Assembly (NCBI GenBank): GCA_937923405.1
Contig: CALDUY010000027.1
Location: forward strand, 1-64,000
DNA from: an uncultured Gemmataceae bacterium
Lineage (GTDB): Bacteria > Planctomycetota > Planctomycetia > Gemmatales > Gemmataceae
Direction of reading: 5' to 3'
DNA: 64,000 nt
This document shows positions 20,088 to 29,327 of the stretch, piece by piece. A model generated the notes under the pieces. It did no database searches and had not been told where the DNA came from. It saw only the letters and a list, made by a program, of their open reading frames with translations. The position numbers were made by a program, and so were the translations under genes. Numbering within the stretch: position 1 is the stretch's first letter; every line of letters starts with the position of its first letter.

Positions 20088-21131
20088 ATGCCGTGGCAGA
20101 TACATCAGTCCAGCAGTGGTGATCGACTGAAGGAAGCGCAGCGCATCATCCGAGCCGAGGCCGCCGCCCTGGAGCTGGTCGCTGATCGGCTAGACGCCTC
20201 ATTCTCGCGTGTGGTGGATTTACTCTTACCCATGACGGGTCCCAACAAGGGACGGCTAGCGATCACGGGAACAGGCAAATCGGCCGACATCGGCCAGAAA
20301 CTCTGTGGCACGTTCAATTCCACCGGCACTCGGGCCTATGTACTCGATGCCACCAAGGCGGTGCATGGCGACCTGGGGATGCTGCATCCCGACGATGTCG
20401 CCTTGATGCTCTCGCACTCCGGCGAAAGCGACGAGATCGTTCGTCTGATTCAGCCGATGCGATCTCTGTGTCGGGCCATCATCGGTATCACCGGCAATCG
20501 CCACAGCAACTTAGCGCGCGGCGCGGATCTGGCCCTGATCTACGGTCCACTGGAGGAGGTGTGTCCGTTAGGTCTGGCTCCCAGTGCCAGCACCACGGCG
20601 ATGCTCGCGCTGGGCGATGCACTAGCGTTTGTTCTCAGCCAGGCGAGGTCGTTCGGTCCTGAGGATTTTGCTCGCTTTCATCCCGCTGGCAGTCTGGGCA
20701 AAAAACTGGCCCGGGTCGAGTCGGTCATGCGGCGCGGCAACGAATTGCGATTAGCTCCAGCAACGGCTACTGTGCGTGAGGTCTTCGCTCAGGCGCGCCG
20801 AGTCGGACGCCGCACTGGCGCGATCATGCTGCTGAACGAGGCGGGACAGCTTGTCGGTCTGTTCACCGACAGTGATCTGGCTCGACTCATCGAGTCGCGT
20901 CAGGATGTGGCTCTGGATCGTCCGATTGCAGAAGTGATGACTCGCAGGCCGCGTACCTTACCGATCGGCGCGCGAGTTGCCGAGGCCCTGGAGCTGTTCG
21001 AGCGGCATCGCATTAGCGAGCTACCGATCCTCGACGCGGCGGGTAAACCTGTAGGCATTTTGGATATTACCGATCTCATTAGTGTTCGTAGTGAAGGGGA
21101 AGCCCCGATCGCGGAACGGCTCTCAGCCTGA
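20088..21131 (+). CDS. kdsD: Arabinose-5-phosphate isomerase (KdsD/KpsF family)
   Basis: It interconverts ribulose 5-phosphate and arabinose 5-phosphate, the first step towards Kdo of LPS. It is 347 residues: a SIS sugar-isomerase domain (about 35-180, with AITGTGKSADIGQKLCGTFN, SHSGESDEI and SASTTAMLALGDAL) followed by two CBS domains (about 205-340). The start is ambiguous between ATG 20079 and ATG 20088. AAGGA abuts the first but is about 8 bases from the second, so the second is chosen. kdsC follows 10 bases downstream, which supports the Kdo role over a gutQ-like sugar role. Confidence 0.92.
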   Translation: MPWQIHQSSSGDRLKEAQRIIRAEAAALELVADRLDASFSRVVDLLLPMTGPNKGRLAITGTGKSADIGQKLCGTFNSTGTRAYVLDATKAVHGDLGMLHPDDVALMLSHSGESDEIVRLIQPMRSLCRAIIGITGNRHSNLARGADLALIYGPLEEVCPLGLAPSASTTAMLALGDALAFVLSQARSFGPEDFARFHPAGSLGKKLARVESVMRRGNELRLAPATATVREVFAQARRVGRRTGAIMLLNEAGQLVGLFTDSDLARLIESRQDVALDRPIAEVMTRRPRTLPIGARVAEALELFERHRISELPILDAAGKPVGILDITDLISVRSEGEAPIAERLSA

Positions 21132-21141
21132 AGGAGGAGAG

Positions 21142-21672
21142 ATGACCTTACGCGAACGCTGTCTGGCCATCGACTTGCTGGTTCTCGACGTCGACGGGGT
21201 GCTGACCGAGGGCGGCATCATCTATGGCTGGAGTTCCGGGGAGGCGGTCGAGGAGATCAAGGCGTTCCATGTTCGCGACGGCTCCGGCCTGAAATACTGG
21301 CATCTGGCGGGAAAGCAGTCAGCGATTGTCACTGGACGGAGTTCGCCGCTGGTGGCGCTGCGCGCAGAGGAGTTAGGAATACGACACGTTCTACAGGGGG
21401 AACCGGAAAAACTCAAAGGGCTGCAAGCCTTGCAACACACGACGGGATGTCCGCCTTCCTCGATCTGCTATATCGGCGATGATTTGCCGGATGCCACCGC
21501 CATGCAAGCAGTGGGGCTAGCGGTTGCCGTCGCCGATGCCTGTGCGGACACGAAAGCAGCGGCTCATTTTCAGACGCGCGCACCAGGTGGAAAAGGCGCG
21601 GTGCGTGAAGTGATTGAACTGGTTCTGCGATGTCAGGGACTGTGGCCCCAGCGAGCCACGGCACACAGGTGA
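21142..21672 (+). CDS. kdsC: 3-deoxy-D-manno-octulosonate 8-phosphate phosphatase
   Basis: This HAD-family phosphatase releases Kdo from Kdo 8-phosphate. It is 176 residues with the small uncapped KdsC form. The catalytic motif is LLVLDVDGVLTEGG (Asp16, Asp18), motif II is SAIVTGRSS and motif IV is YIGDDLPDATAM. The start is ATG 21142 with AAGGAGGA 7 bases upstream; the longer frame overlaps kdsD. It sits between kdsD and a large OstA-like gene, the same order as kdsD-kdsC-lptC-lptA in proteobacteria. Confidence 0.93.
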   Translation: MTLRERCLAIDLLVLDVDGVLTEGGIIYGWSSGEAVEEIKAFHVRDGSGLKYWHLAGKQSAIVTGRSSPLVALRAEELGIRHVLQGEPEKLKGLQALQHTTGCPPSSICYIGDDLPDATAMQAVGLAVAVADACADTKAAAHFQTRAPGGKGAVREVIELVLRCQGLWPQRATAHR

Positions 21673-21700
21673 GCGGGTGAGGTGTTCAGGGAGGTAGGCC

Positions 21701-24700
21701 ATGTGGACCCCGAAGCGGATCTTGCTGGTAAGCGCCTGCTTCCTGGCGTTCTTCACGGCTTATCTAGCCTATTCCTTCACCTACATCGGTCGCATCGATG
21801 GCTTGCCCCCTTTGCCGGAAATCTATCAGTTCGAGTCCTCCGCCGAACTCCCGCCCGCTCGCAAGCCGCGCAGCGACAAGCTAACGGAGAAGCTACGTCA
21901 GGCGTTTGGCCCCAACGCCAAGGAGTTGAACTGGGCCATCCGCATCGACATTCACTCGCGCGACATGCTCGTCTGCGCCGAACAGTTTGAAGTCATCGAG
22001 GGGCGCGTGTGCCTGACGCCGCTGAGCATCGCCATCCTCGGCAAGGAGAAGAATGACGGTCTGCCGCGCGAGATCCACACGATTCGTGGGGATCTGGCCT
22101 ATCTGGAGTTCGACCGTAAGGTCACAAACTTTAGCGAGATTGCAAGTCGTAAAATTACCCGTGCCGAACTCTCAGGCCGCATCGAGGTGGTCAGCAATCG
22201 ACGTCGATTGGAACGTGATCAGGATCTGCGCGTCAACATCCCAACGGGCAAGCTGTATTACGAGGAAGCCGCCCATCGGATTCATACCGAGGCGTTTGTG
22301 ATCCTGGAGGATTTCAAAAGCAAACCCAAGCCGCACAAGATCACTGGCAAGGGCATGGAGATGGAACTGCTCACCGAGGTGCCAGCCGGTCAGCGGAAAG
22401 GAACACGCGAAACGATCACCGGGGTCAAGTGGATCGCGCTACGGTCGGCGGTACGCATGGATCTCTATCTGGAAGGCGGAGCAGGGCTGGTGAACTCCAA
22501 GCCTGAAGCTCCCAGTGATCCCCATGCGCCGCCCAAACCACCGCAGCGATCGCACTTGCGGATTGATACTCCGGGTAGTTTCCGCTACGAACTGAACAAG
22601 TCGTTCGATCTGGCCACGTTCGACGTCCGGCCCGCTGGTCCCCCTCCCACCACTCGTCCTGCGGGTGCCCCAAAAATCCCCGAAGATGTCACCGCCGTTC
22701 GCACCAACCTGCAAACCGGCGCGATGGATCAACTGGTCTGTCAACGTCTGGTGCTGCGCCTACGACGACGGGACAACTCGAAGGACAAATCCGCCGCAGT
22801 CCCGGCCAAGCCCAAGGACAGCGAGGGCCCGATGGAGGCTGTGGAAATCGAAACCGTCCATGCTACCGCTCTGCCGGGCAAGGCGGTCGACCTCGTCTCC
22901 GATGCGGAACATTTGCACGCCCGCGGCCAAGACTTCTTTCATGATGCCATTCGCCAGACGACCATCCTCAAAGGCAAGGTCGAGGTGGATCGCGACGAGA
23001 GCAAACTGTTGGCAGCGGAAGTGCGGATTCAGAACATGACGCCTCCGGCCAACGCCCCACGCAAGCCGGGGCAGCCGCTCCCCAAACCGTTCCAACATCT
23101 GACGGCACAGGGACCAGGTGATATCCTCTTTGTGGACAAAAAGGAAAAACGAACTCTTCGTGCCAACTGGCGAGAGCTGCTCACCTCCACTCGCGATGGC
23201 AACCAGGATCTGCTCATCCTGACGGGCGAGGCGCGCTTTATCGATGACCAATCCGAGCAGACGCTCAAAGCAGACGTGCTGAAAGTTTGGCTGGACGAGG
23301 CGACGACCAAAGCCGCCACCAGCGCCGAGCCGGTCTCGGGAGGACGACGACCTCGTCATCTGGAGGCGACGGGCAATGTAGTGGCTCGCTCCCGTGACAT
23401 GAACGTGCATGACACAGGGCGGCTGGTCGTCTGGTTCAAGGACGTGGAAACCAATGCTGGCCAGCTCCCCGCTCCGACCTCGTCATCTCCGGCCACGCCC
23501 CGGGCAGTGACGACGCCAGGCTCGGCTCGTCCGTTCCCCACCGACGTATCGCAACCGTTGCCCGTCGGGCCGGAACATCCTCCAGCTCAGTTGACGAGTC
23601 GACCAGGCGAACACCAGACTGGCCCAGCTCTGGGTACACCAGATCGTCGCGATACGCCGCGTCCCTTCGATTTGTCGGCCCGTTCGGTCGAAGTCTGGGT
23701 GCTGCGTGGTCCCGGTCGCAATGCCATCGACCAACTCTGGTGCGAGGGGCGCGTTCAGGTGCGTCAGGATCCCGCACGAGCCGAGGAGCAAGGCACCGAG
23801 GTTCGCGGGGAGACGCTGCGCATGACCGGCACCGGCGATGGGCTGTACAACCTCGTTGTGACTGGCGATCTAGCGGAATTGCAGACGGACAAGATCTACA
23901 TTGTCGGACCCGAGGTCAACATCGAACAAGCGACCAACAAGGCCTGGGTGATCGGCGACGGCGCGATGAAGATGGACAGCGAGACGAATTTCCAAGGAGA
24001 CACACTCGACAAGGCAGTTCCACTGACCGTGCTGTGGAAAAAGAGCATGCTGTTCAATGGCGAGTCTGCGGAGTTCTACGGCAACATCCAGGCGACGCAG
24101 GAGAACGCTCGCCTCGCTTGCCAACAGCTTCAGGTCTACTTCAACAAGCCGATCTCCCTGCGGCAGGGCAACAAGACGCAAGAGCCGGCCCGTGTCCGCA
24201 ATCTTGTTTGCAGCAAGGACGTCCGCATCGAGGACAGCGTTTACGACGGCGAACGGCTGGTGAAGTATCAACGCCTGGAAGGTCCGTGCGTGCAGATGAT
24301 TGCCCTGGAGTCGGACGAGTCCGCCTCTCGTGCTGCCCCGGGCACCAAGTCGAAAAACGCCGGCAACCTGATCCATCATCATGGCCCCGGGTCGATTCGC
24401 ATCTGGGAGCCAGGCTCGGCGGATCAACCAATCAGTCTGGATCCGGCCACGCCGCGTTCCACCGCGGCTAAACCGACCTCGCCCGCCAGCAGCGACAAGA
24501 TGCGCATGACCTACGTCACCTTCCAGGATCGCATGGACGCGAATAGTAAGAAGCACATGGCTCAGTTCTGGAAGAATGTCCGAGTGCTGCACATTCCCTG
24601 TCCGCGCCACGATATGCCGATCGACATCGATATGATCCTCTTCCATGAATTGCCTGAGAATGCCCTATACATCACCAGTCAGAAGCTCAAGGTGATGGAT

Positions 24701-24988
24701 AGCATGGAAAACGGCAAACCGAACAAGCAGATGGAGGCTCACGAGAAAGTCTACATTCAGGGGCGCGGATTCTGGGCGCGGGCCGACTCGGTCTACTACA
24801 ACGAGCAGAAGCAGCAGATCATTCTCGAAGGCCGCGACAGCGGCAACGCCGTGTTGTACAAGTCCGATCGGCGCGGCGATGATCCGCAAACCATCGAGGG
24901 ACGACGCATCTACTACAACCGAGCCACCGGCGAGATCAACGGCGACGGTATCAAATCGATTCGTGGAGCCACCGCGCCTAGGAAATAG
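21701..24988 (+). CDS. Very large LptC/OstA-like protein, probable LPS export factor
   Basis: It encodes 1095 residues, with an N-terminal signal anchor (about 6-28) and then a long periplasmic, beta-rich part. Segments read like repeated OstA/LptC jelly-roll turns: ARGQDFFHDAIRQTTILKGK followed by VEVDRDESKLLAAEVRIQNM; FNGESAEFYGNIQATQENA; ADSVYYNEQKQQIILEGRDS. Pro/Ser/Thr-rich linkers occur at about 590-640. It lies 28 bases after kdsC with GGGAGG 6 bases before the ATG, exactly where lptC and lptA are found in other bacteria. I infer a fused and expanded LptC-LptA bridge. Repeat homology was judged by eye and needs a profile search. No permease or ATPase of the Lpt system is adjacent. Confidence 0.7.
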   Translation: MWTPKRILLVSACFLAFFTAYLAYSFTYIGRIDGLPPLPEIYQFESSAELPPARKPRSDKLTEKLRQAFGPNAKELNWAIRIDIHSRDMLVCAEQFEVIEGRVCLTPLSIAILGKEKNDGLPREIHTIRGDLAYLEFDRKVTNFSEIASRKITRAELSGRIEVVSNRRRLERDQDLRVNIPTGKLYYEEAAHRIHTEAFVILEDFKSKPKPHKITGKGMEMELLTEVPAGQRKGTRETITGVKWIALRSAVRMDLYLEGGAGLVNSKPEAPSDPHAPPKPPQRSHLRIDTPGSFRYELNKSFDLATFDVRPAGPPPTTRPAGAPKIPEDVTAVRTNLQTGAMDQLVCQRLVLRLRRRDNSKDKSAAVPAKPKDSEGPMEAVEIETVHATALPGKAVDLVSDAEHLHARGQDFFHDAIRQTTILKGKVEVDRDESKLLAAEVRIQNMTPPANAPRKPGQPLPKPFQHLTAQGPGDILFVDKKEKRTLRANWRELLTSTRDGNQDLLILTGEARFIDDQSEQTLKADVLKVWLDEATTKAATSAEPVSGGRRPRHLEATGNVVARSRDMNVHDTGRLVVWFKDVETNAGQLPAPTSSSPATPRAVTTPGSARPFPTDVSQPLPVGPEHPPAQLTSRPGEHQTGPALGTPDRRDTPRPFDLSARSVEVWVLRGPGRNAIDQLWCEGRVQVRQDPARAEEQGTEVRGETLRMTGTGDGLYNLVVTGDLAELQTDKIYIVGPEVNIEQATNKAWVIGDGAMKMDSETNFQGDTLDKAVPLTVLWKKSMLFNGESAEFYGNIQATQENARLACQQLQVYFNKPISLRQGNKTQEPARVRNLVCSKDVRIEDSVYDGERLVKYQRLEGPCVQMIALESDESASRAAPGTKSKNAGNLIHHHGPGSIRIWEPGSADQPISLDPATPRSTAAKPTSPASSDKMRMTYVTFQDRMDANSKKHMAQFWKNVRVLHIPCPRHDMPIDIDMILFHELPENALYITSQKLKVMDSMENGKPNKQMEAHEKVYIQGRGFWARADSVYYNEQKQQIILEGRDSGNAVLYKSDRRGDDPQTIEGRRIYYNRATGEINGDGIKSIRGATAPRK

Positions 24989-24993
24989 CGGCG

Positions 24994-25833
24994 TTAATCG
25001 GCACTGGGCTGCGCTAACCGCTCCAACATCGGTAGAGGGATATAATACTTTACATATCTCTTTCTGTCGCTATAGCGTTGCCCCTGGGGATGCTCGACGA
25101 GAACGGTGGCTCGTCGGGTGATGCGGTTGACGATGCCGTGATATCGCTGTCCCTCGAACACGAAGGCGACCAAATCTCCCACGCGAACATCGAACCGAGT
25201 TCGGGCGCGTTCATGCTGAGTGACCAGATCATGCCGGGTGTGCGGATGGCCGAAGTAGTTCCGTACCAGTGTGCGGAACCGCTGCTGATCACAGTTGGAA
25301 CTGCCCCACAGCAGCATTTCCAGCAGGTGAATCAGTTCATGTTCGAACACACGCATGGCCGCTTCAAGACGGTCGTTGCACTCCAACCCATTGACGCGAA
25401 CCACGCGCTGCACATCGCGAAAGGTCTGAAACAACAGCGTCGTCGAAAGAGAGATGACATAATGCGTTGTTCGGCTGGATGTGCCTCGAGGAGCGCGGCG
25501 GGCGAAACGTTTGGTCAATCCCGCCGACCGGGTCAGTCGCGAGGAGAGCTCGAATGACAGAGGCACTCCAGCGCTTCGCAGCAAAGCTTGTAGTTCATTC
25601 TGGAAGAACAGTTCATCGTACAACTCAAACAGCAGCGCCAGATCGTCCACCGCGATGCGCTCGAAATTGCCCTGGGTGATCCGTGGCGAATGCTCCAGGA
25701 CGTGACGATACACCGTCTGCGTGCGCGAGGCGATGTCCTGCGGCGACAGGATCCGTTGGCCAAGACGTTCGCGGAACTCCAGCATCGACATGAGAGAGAC
25801 CATCTCACAAGATCGGATTGATCGCTCTAGCAT
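24994..25833 (-). CDS. SprT-like zinc metalloprotease-domain protein
   Basis: It encodes up to 279 residues. A central FEHELIHLLEMLLWG carries the HEXXH zinc motif as HELIH. It is preceded by a SprT-like region with alternating strands (THYVISLSTTLLFQTFRDVQ) and followed by a FGHPHTRHD segment that can supply the third ligand. The C-terminus (DVRVGDLVAFVFEGQRYHG) looks like a small beta-barrel or SH3-like part that ends in a basic stretch. SprT/Spartan proteins cut DNA-bound proteins; the role here is not shown. The start is uncertain (ATG at 25833, 25803, 25791 or 25785), none with a clear SD. It is convergent with the preceding large gene, 5 bases apart. Confidence 0.7.
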   Translation of the reverse strand: MLERSIRSCEMVSLMSMLEFRERLGQRILSPQDIASRTQTVYRHVLEHSPRITQGNFERIAVDDLALLFELYDELFFQNELQALLRSAGVPLSFELSSRLTRSAGLTKRFARRAPRGTSSRTTHYVISLSTTLLFQTFRDVQRVVRVNGLECNDRLEAAMRVFEHELIHLLEMLLWGSSNCDQQRFRTLVRNYFGHPHTRHDLVTQHERARTRFDVRVGDLVAFVFEGQRYHGIVNRITRRATVLVEHPQGQRYSDRKRYVKYYIPLPMLERLAQPSAD

Positions 25834-25910
25834 CGTGAGTCGATGCTGTCCTGTCAAGCGTGAGTCGATACAATAGCTTGCCGCCGAATGCCAACCTCAG
25901 GAGTGCCCTC

Positions 25911-26834
25911 ATGTCTACTATTCTGGATCGTCGTCAGTTCCTACACACTTCGCTGGCATTGGCGATCACCGCGGATCCCTCGCTTCCACCGATCATTGAC
26001 ACGCATCAGCATCTTTGGCAGCGCAAGCAGTTCAAACTCGCCTGGATTCCTAAAGGATCTATTCTAGATCGTGATTATCTGGAAAAGGATTATGAGGCAG
26101 CGGTGCGCGGCTTGAATGTCGTGCAGGCGGTCTATCTTGAAGTGGACGTCGCCGAGGAACAGCAGCTCGCCGAGGCGGAGTGGATCGCGCGGCTGTGTGA
26201 ATCGGGCAAGTCGTTGACGCGGGCGGCGGTCATCTCAGGGCGGCCTGGCTCCGACGGGTTCGACAAATATATTCGACGCTTCCGAGGCAGTCCGTCGATC
26301 CGCGGCGTTCGTCGTGTGTTGCACTCGCCAGACACTCCGCCGGGGCACTGTCTGGAGAAACCCTTTGTTCGTGGCATTCGCTTGCTAGGTGAACTCGACC
26401 TGCATTTTGAGTTGTGCCTGCGTCCTGCCGATCTGCGGGAGGCGATCCAGTTGGTCGATGCCTGTCCCGACACCCGGTTCGTGTTGGATCACTGCGGCAA
26501 TGCCGACCTGAAAAAGCACGATCAATGGAAAAAAGATATTGCAGATCTGGCAAAACGGAAAAATGTCGTCGGTAAGGTATCCGGAGTGATCGCCCAGGTG
26601 ACGAAAGAGAAATGGACCGCCGAGGATCTCGCTCCCGTGGTGAAGCACACCCTGGAGGTGTTTGGTCCTGATCGAGTGATGTTCGGCAGTGATTGGCCGG
26701 TCTGTCTGTTGGGGGCGACGCTAGCGGAATGGGTGACGGCGTTACGGCAGATCGTCGCTGATCGACCCGCCGCCGAGCAGCGGAAATTGTTCCACGACAA
26801 CGCCCAGGCGTTTTATCGCCTCAAGAAAGGGTGA
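25911..26834 (+). CDS. Amidohydrolase-2 family TIM-barrel hydrolase (fuconolactonase-like)
   Basis: It encodes 307 residues. A short Tat-like leader (DRRQFLHTSLALAI) precedes IIDTHQHLW, the metal-binding HxH of strand 1. Later come FVLDHCGNAD (strand 6 His) and MFGSDWPVCLL (strand 8 Asp), the full set seen in COG3618 lactonases such as L-fuconolactonase. The substrate is probably a sugar lactone, unproven. ATG 25911 has AGGAG 9 bases upstream; an in-frame extension from 25860 lacks one. thiL follows after 4 bases, so the two may share a transcript. Confidence 0.85.
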   Translation: MSTILDRRQFLHTSLALAITADPSLPPIIDTHQHLWQRKQFKLAWIPKGSILDRDYLEKDYEAAVRGLNVVQAVYLEVDVAEEQQLAEAEWIARLCESGKSLTRAAVISGRPGSDGFDKYIRRFRGSPSIRGVRRVLHSPDTPPGHCLEKPFVRGIRLLGELDLHFELCLRPADLREAIQLVDACPDTRFVLDHCGNADLKKHDQWKKDIADLAKRKNVVGKVSGVIAQVTKEKWTAEDLAPVVKHTLEVFGPDRVMFGSDWPVCLLGATLAEWVTALRQIVADRPAAEQRKLFHDNAQAFYRLKKG

Positions 26835-26838
26835 ACCG

Positions 26839-27786
26839 ATGGCTGGGGAGTTTGCCTTCATCGATTGGCTGCGGCAGCGGACCCCATCGCACCGCCGAGT
26901 CCAAATTGGTCCCGGCGATGACGCGGCGGCGCTCAGTTGGTTAGCGGACACCAGTTGTCTGGTCACGACGGACATGCTCTTGGAAGGCAGTTGCTTCACT
27001 CTGGAGGGCAGTGCAATCCAAGTGCCCGGCGTGGCTCCGGCCAGTGCCCGGCGCATCGGTCGCAAGGCGATGGCGGTGAATCTGTCGGACATCGCGGCAA
27101 TGGCGGGCGTACCCGTGGCCGCGGTCGTCTCGGTGGGGCTGCCCAAACAGGGCGGACAGGCACTCGCCCAGCAGCTCTATCTGGGGTTGCGTGACATAGC
27201 CGATGCTTTCGATACAGCGATCATTGGCGGCGACACCAACAGCTGGGACGGTCCGTTGACGATCAGTGTCACGGTATTCGGTGAACCTGGTCCAGGTGGA
27301 GTGATCCGTCGGAGTGGGGCGCGACCGGGCGATCTGCTCTTCGTCACGGGACCGTTGGGCGGCAGTATTTTGGGCAAACATCTCGACTTCACGCCACGGG
27401 TCCGCGAGGCGTTGCGGTTAGCCAGTCTGGTCACGCTCCATGCCATGATCGATCTGAGTGACGGGTTGGCTGCCGACTTGGCCAAACTCTGCGCCGAAAG
27501 CCGCTGCGGCGCAGTGTTGTGGGCCGAGTCGATTCCGCTCAGCGAGGCGGCTCGCTGTCTGGGCGACGCACGTTCGCCGTTGGACCATGCTCTGGGGGAT
27601 GGCGAGGATTTCGAGTTGCTTTTCGCCGTTCGTGCTGAAGTGGGCCGCAAACTGCTGCGCGAGCAGCCGATTCCCGGTCTCAATCTCGTCGCCATTGGCG
27701 AATGCGTGCAGCAAGGGCTTTGGCTGGAACAAAAGGGACAACGACAGCCGCTCGATCCCGTGGGGTGGACCCACGCTCTGGACTAG
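26839..27786 (+). CDS. thiL: Thiamine-monophosphate kinase
   Basis: It phosphorylates thiamine monophosphate to the active diphosphate. It encodes 315 residues of the PurM/AIRS superfamily. The N-terminus GEFAFIDWLRQR leads to IGPGDDAAAL, the ATP/Mg Asp cluster. VTTDMLLEGSCF, RKAMAVNLSDIAAMAG and IGGDTNSWDG are further ThiL hallmarks, and MIDLSDGLAADLAKL and LGDGEDFELLFAV follow in the C-terminal half. SelD is a distant relative, but the signature here is that of ThiL and no SelD-type Cys/Sec loop exists. Confidence 0.94.
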   Translation: MAGEFAFIDWLRQRTPSHRRVQIGPGDDAAALSWLADTSCLVTTDMLLEGSCFTLEGSAIQVPGVAPASARRIGRKAMAVNLSDIAAMAGVPVAAVVSVGLPKQGGQALAQQLYLGLRDIADAFDTAIIGGDTNSWDGPLTISVTVFGEPGPGGVIRRSGARPGDLLFVTGPLGGSILGKHLDFTPRVREALRLASLVTLHAMIDLSDGLAADLAKLCAESRCGAVLWAESIPLSEAARCLGDARSPLDHALGDGEDFELLFAVRAEVGRKLLREQPIPGLNLVAIGECVQQGLWLEQKGQRQPLDPVGWTHALD

Positions 27787-27857
27787 TTGACCGCCACGTC
27801 AGGGCTGCTTAAGATCGAATCAGGAGATTGGTGCGCAACGATCCGAAAGGGAGCAAC

Positions 27858-28991
27858 ATGATGCTACTACGGTCGCGAAGCCGACTTGTCGCCGCGCTTG
27901 CCCTAATGGCCTGTCTGTGGGGGCTGGTCGGAACCACTCGCGCTCAGACGGGTAAGAAACCAGTCACCAAGAGTATTGATTTCAAGACTTATGATGGGGC
28001 CACTCTGATAGGGACGTTCTACCCCAATCCCTCGGGCAAGAAAGATGCCACTGTCATTCTGCTGCACGATCCAGATCTGAAGCGTGGCGGCAGTTCGCAA
28101 CAGGAAGGCTGGGCCGACCTCGCCGCCGCCTTGCAGGCGGACGGCTACGCTGTGCTGATGTTCGACTATCGAGGATTTGGCGAGAGCAAAACGGTCACCC
28201 CAGATACGTTTTTCGACAAGCATCCCCACAACCGGACCTTGATCCGGGGTGGAGCGCGCAAGCCGACTCAGATCAGTTATAAGGATTTTACTCCTCGCTA
28301 TATCCCGTATTTGGTGAACGACATTGCCGCTGCCAAGGCCTACCTCGATCGTCAGAACGACCAGAAGCAATGCAATACCTCCAGCGTGATTCTCATCGGG
28401 GCGGGGGAGAGCGCAGCATTAGGAACGCTGTGGATGGCCAATGAGGCTCGTCGGTGCAAAAACAAGAACACCACTCCGGTGAATCCGTTATTTCCACCTG
28501 CTCCCGTTCTGGCGGAGCCGGAGAGCAAGGATCTAGCGGCGGGCATCTGGTTATCGGCCAGTTCCCGAGCTGGCTCCGCTTCGGTTCCGGTGCGAACCTT
28601 TGCCAAGGATCTGGGACGCGATCAGAATGTACCGATGGTCTTTATCTACGGCGATGGTGATAAGCAGTCGGCCACCATCGCGCAGAATCTCGCTGGTCCA
28701 CCGCGCGGAGCCAAGGACACCAGCTTCCCCCGTTCGGTGCCGATCAAGGGTTCTAGCAGTGCCGGCCATCGCCTTCTGGGACGTGACGAGGAATGCGAAA
28801 AGGTAATCCTCGCCACTCTGCGCGGCATCATGGAGAAACGCGGCAGCAAGGAATGGGTCGAGCGAAAAGTGGAGACCAGCCAATATTGGTACACTACTGC
28901 TCCGCGCACCTCGGTGCCCAGCCGCATCAACAAACCCAACACCGAGTATGTGCCGGGCGTCACCCTGGGACTATTCCTTCAGGGCTACTGA
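27858..28991 (+). CDS. Secreted alpha/beta hydrolase-fold protein
   Basis: It encodes 377 residues with an N-terminal signal peptide (LVAALALMACLWGLVGTTRA, cut near AQT). The hydrolase fold shows in ATVILLHDPDLKRGG (oxyanion loop), GYAVLMFDYRGFGES and SVILIGAGESAALGTL, where the nucleophile elbow would be GESAA, not perfect GXSXG. The late strand VPMVFIYGDGDKQS could supply the acid and SSSAGHRLLG the His. The substrate is unknown. The start is ATG 27858 or ATG 27861, both close behind GGGAG. An inactive or altered elbow is possible. Confidence 0.7.
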   Translation: MMLLRSRSRLVAALALMACLWGLVGTTRAQTGKKPVTKSIDFKTYDGATLIGTFYPNPSGKKDATVILLHDPDLKRGGSSQQEGWADLAAALQADGYAVLMFDYRGFGESKTVTPDTFFDKHPHNRTLIRGGARKPTQISYKDFTPRYIPYLVNDIAAAKAYLDRQNDQKQCNTSSVILIGAGESAALGTLWMANEARRCKNKNTTPVNPLFPPAPVLAEPESKDLAAGIWLSASSRAGSASVPVRTFAKDLGRDQNVPMVFIYGDGDKQSATIAQNLAGPPRGAKDTSFPRSVPIKGSSSAGHRLLGRDEECEKVILATLRGIMEKRGSKEWVERKVETSQYWYTTAPRTSVPSRINKPNTEYVPGVTLGLFLQGY

Positions 28992-29327
28992 GTAGGATCT
29001 CTATTCACCAGATTCTCTAGGTAGTGCAGTTGCTCAGCATGTGCTTGGAGCGAAGAAACTGCTCTTCCTCTGGCGGAGTGGAGATGCTATATGCCCCGCC
29101 TGTTCCGAGGAGTCCTCTACCCTCGCGAACTCGATTTTGTAAGTGTTCGCTGAGCTTGCCTGCGTGTCGGATTTGCGGGAACCCGGCACTGCCCGCCCTC
29201 CTGGGTAGGAGCACACAACTCGCTGGGCCACAACGGCTACTGGGTCGGCCGTTCCGGTGGGTGCTTCGCAGGTGAGTTTCTGTCGGACCGGGAGCCGGGC
29301 TAGCTGCCCGGCTCCCGGCGTTTCTAC
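28992..29327. other. Intergenic region between convergent genes
   Basis: 336 bases with no supported gene. Short frames on both strands have no domain signal, and I found no tRNA cloverleaf here. The right end holds the glnB terminator hairpin at 29288-29318. Confidence 0.6.
29288..29318. terminator. Strong hairpin after glnB
   Basis: A perfect 13-bp stem (CCGGGAGCCGGGC / GCCCGGCTCCCGG) with a 5-base loop, 9 bases beyond the stop of the leftward P-II gene. There is no long T-run on that strand. It may stop both converging transcripts. Confidence 0.7.

Noticed and set aside
26839..27786. SelD (selenophosphate synthetase) as alternative for the PurM-family gene
   Set aside because: The motifs are those of thiamine-monophosphate kinase (GDDAAAL, MAVNLSDIAAMAG) and the N-terminal Cys/Sec loop of SelD is missing.
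28992..29327. Possible selC (tRNA-Sec) near selAB
   Set aside because: I looked for the 8-bp acceptor, TCA anticodon loop and GTTCGA T-arm in this and other spacers and did not find them together.
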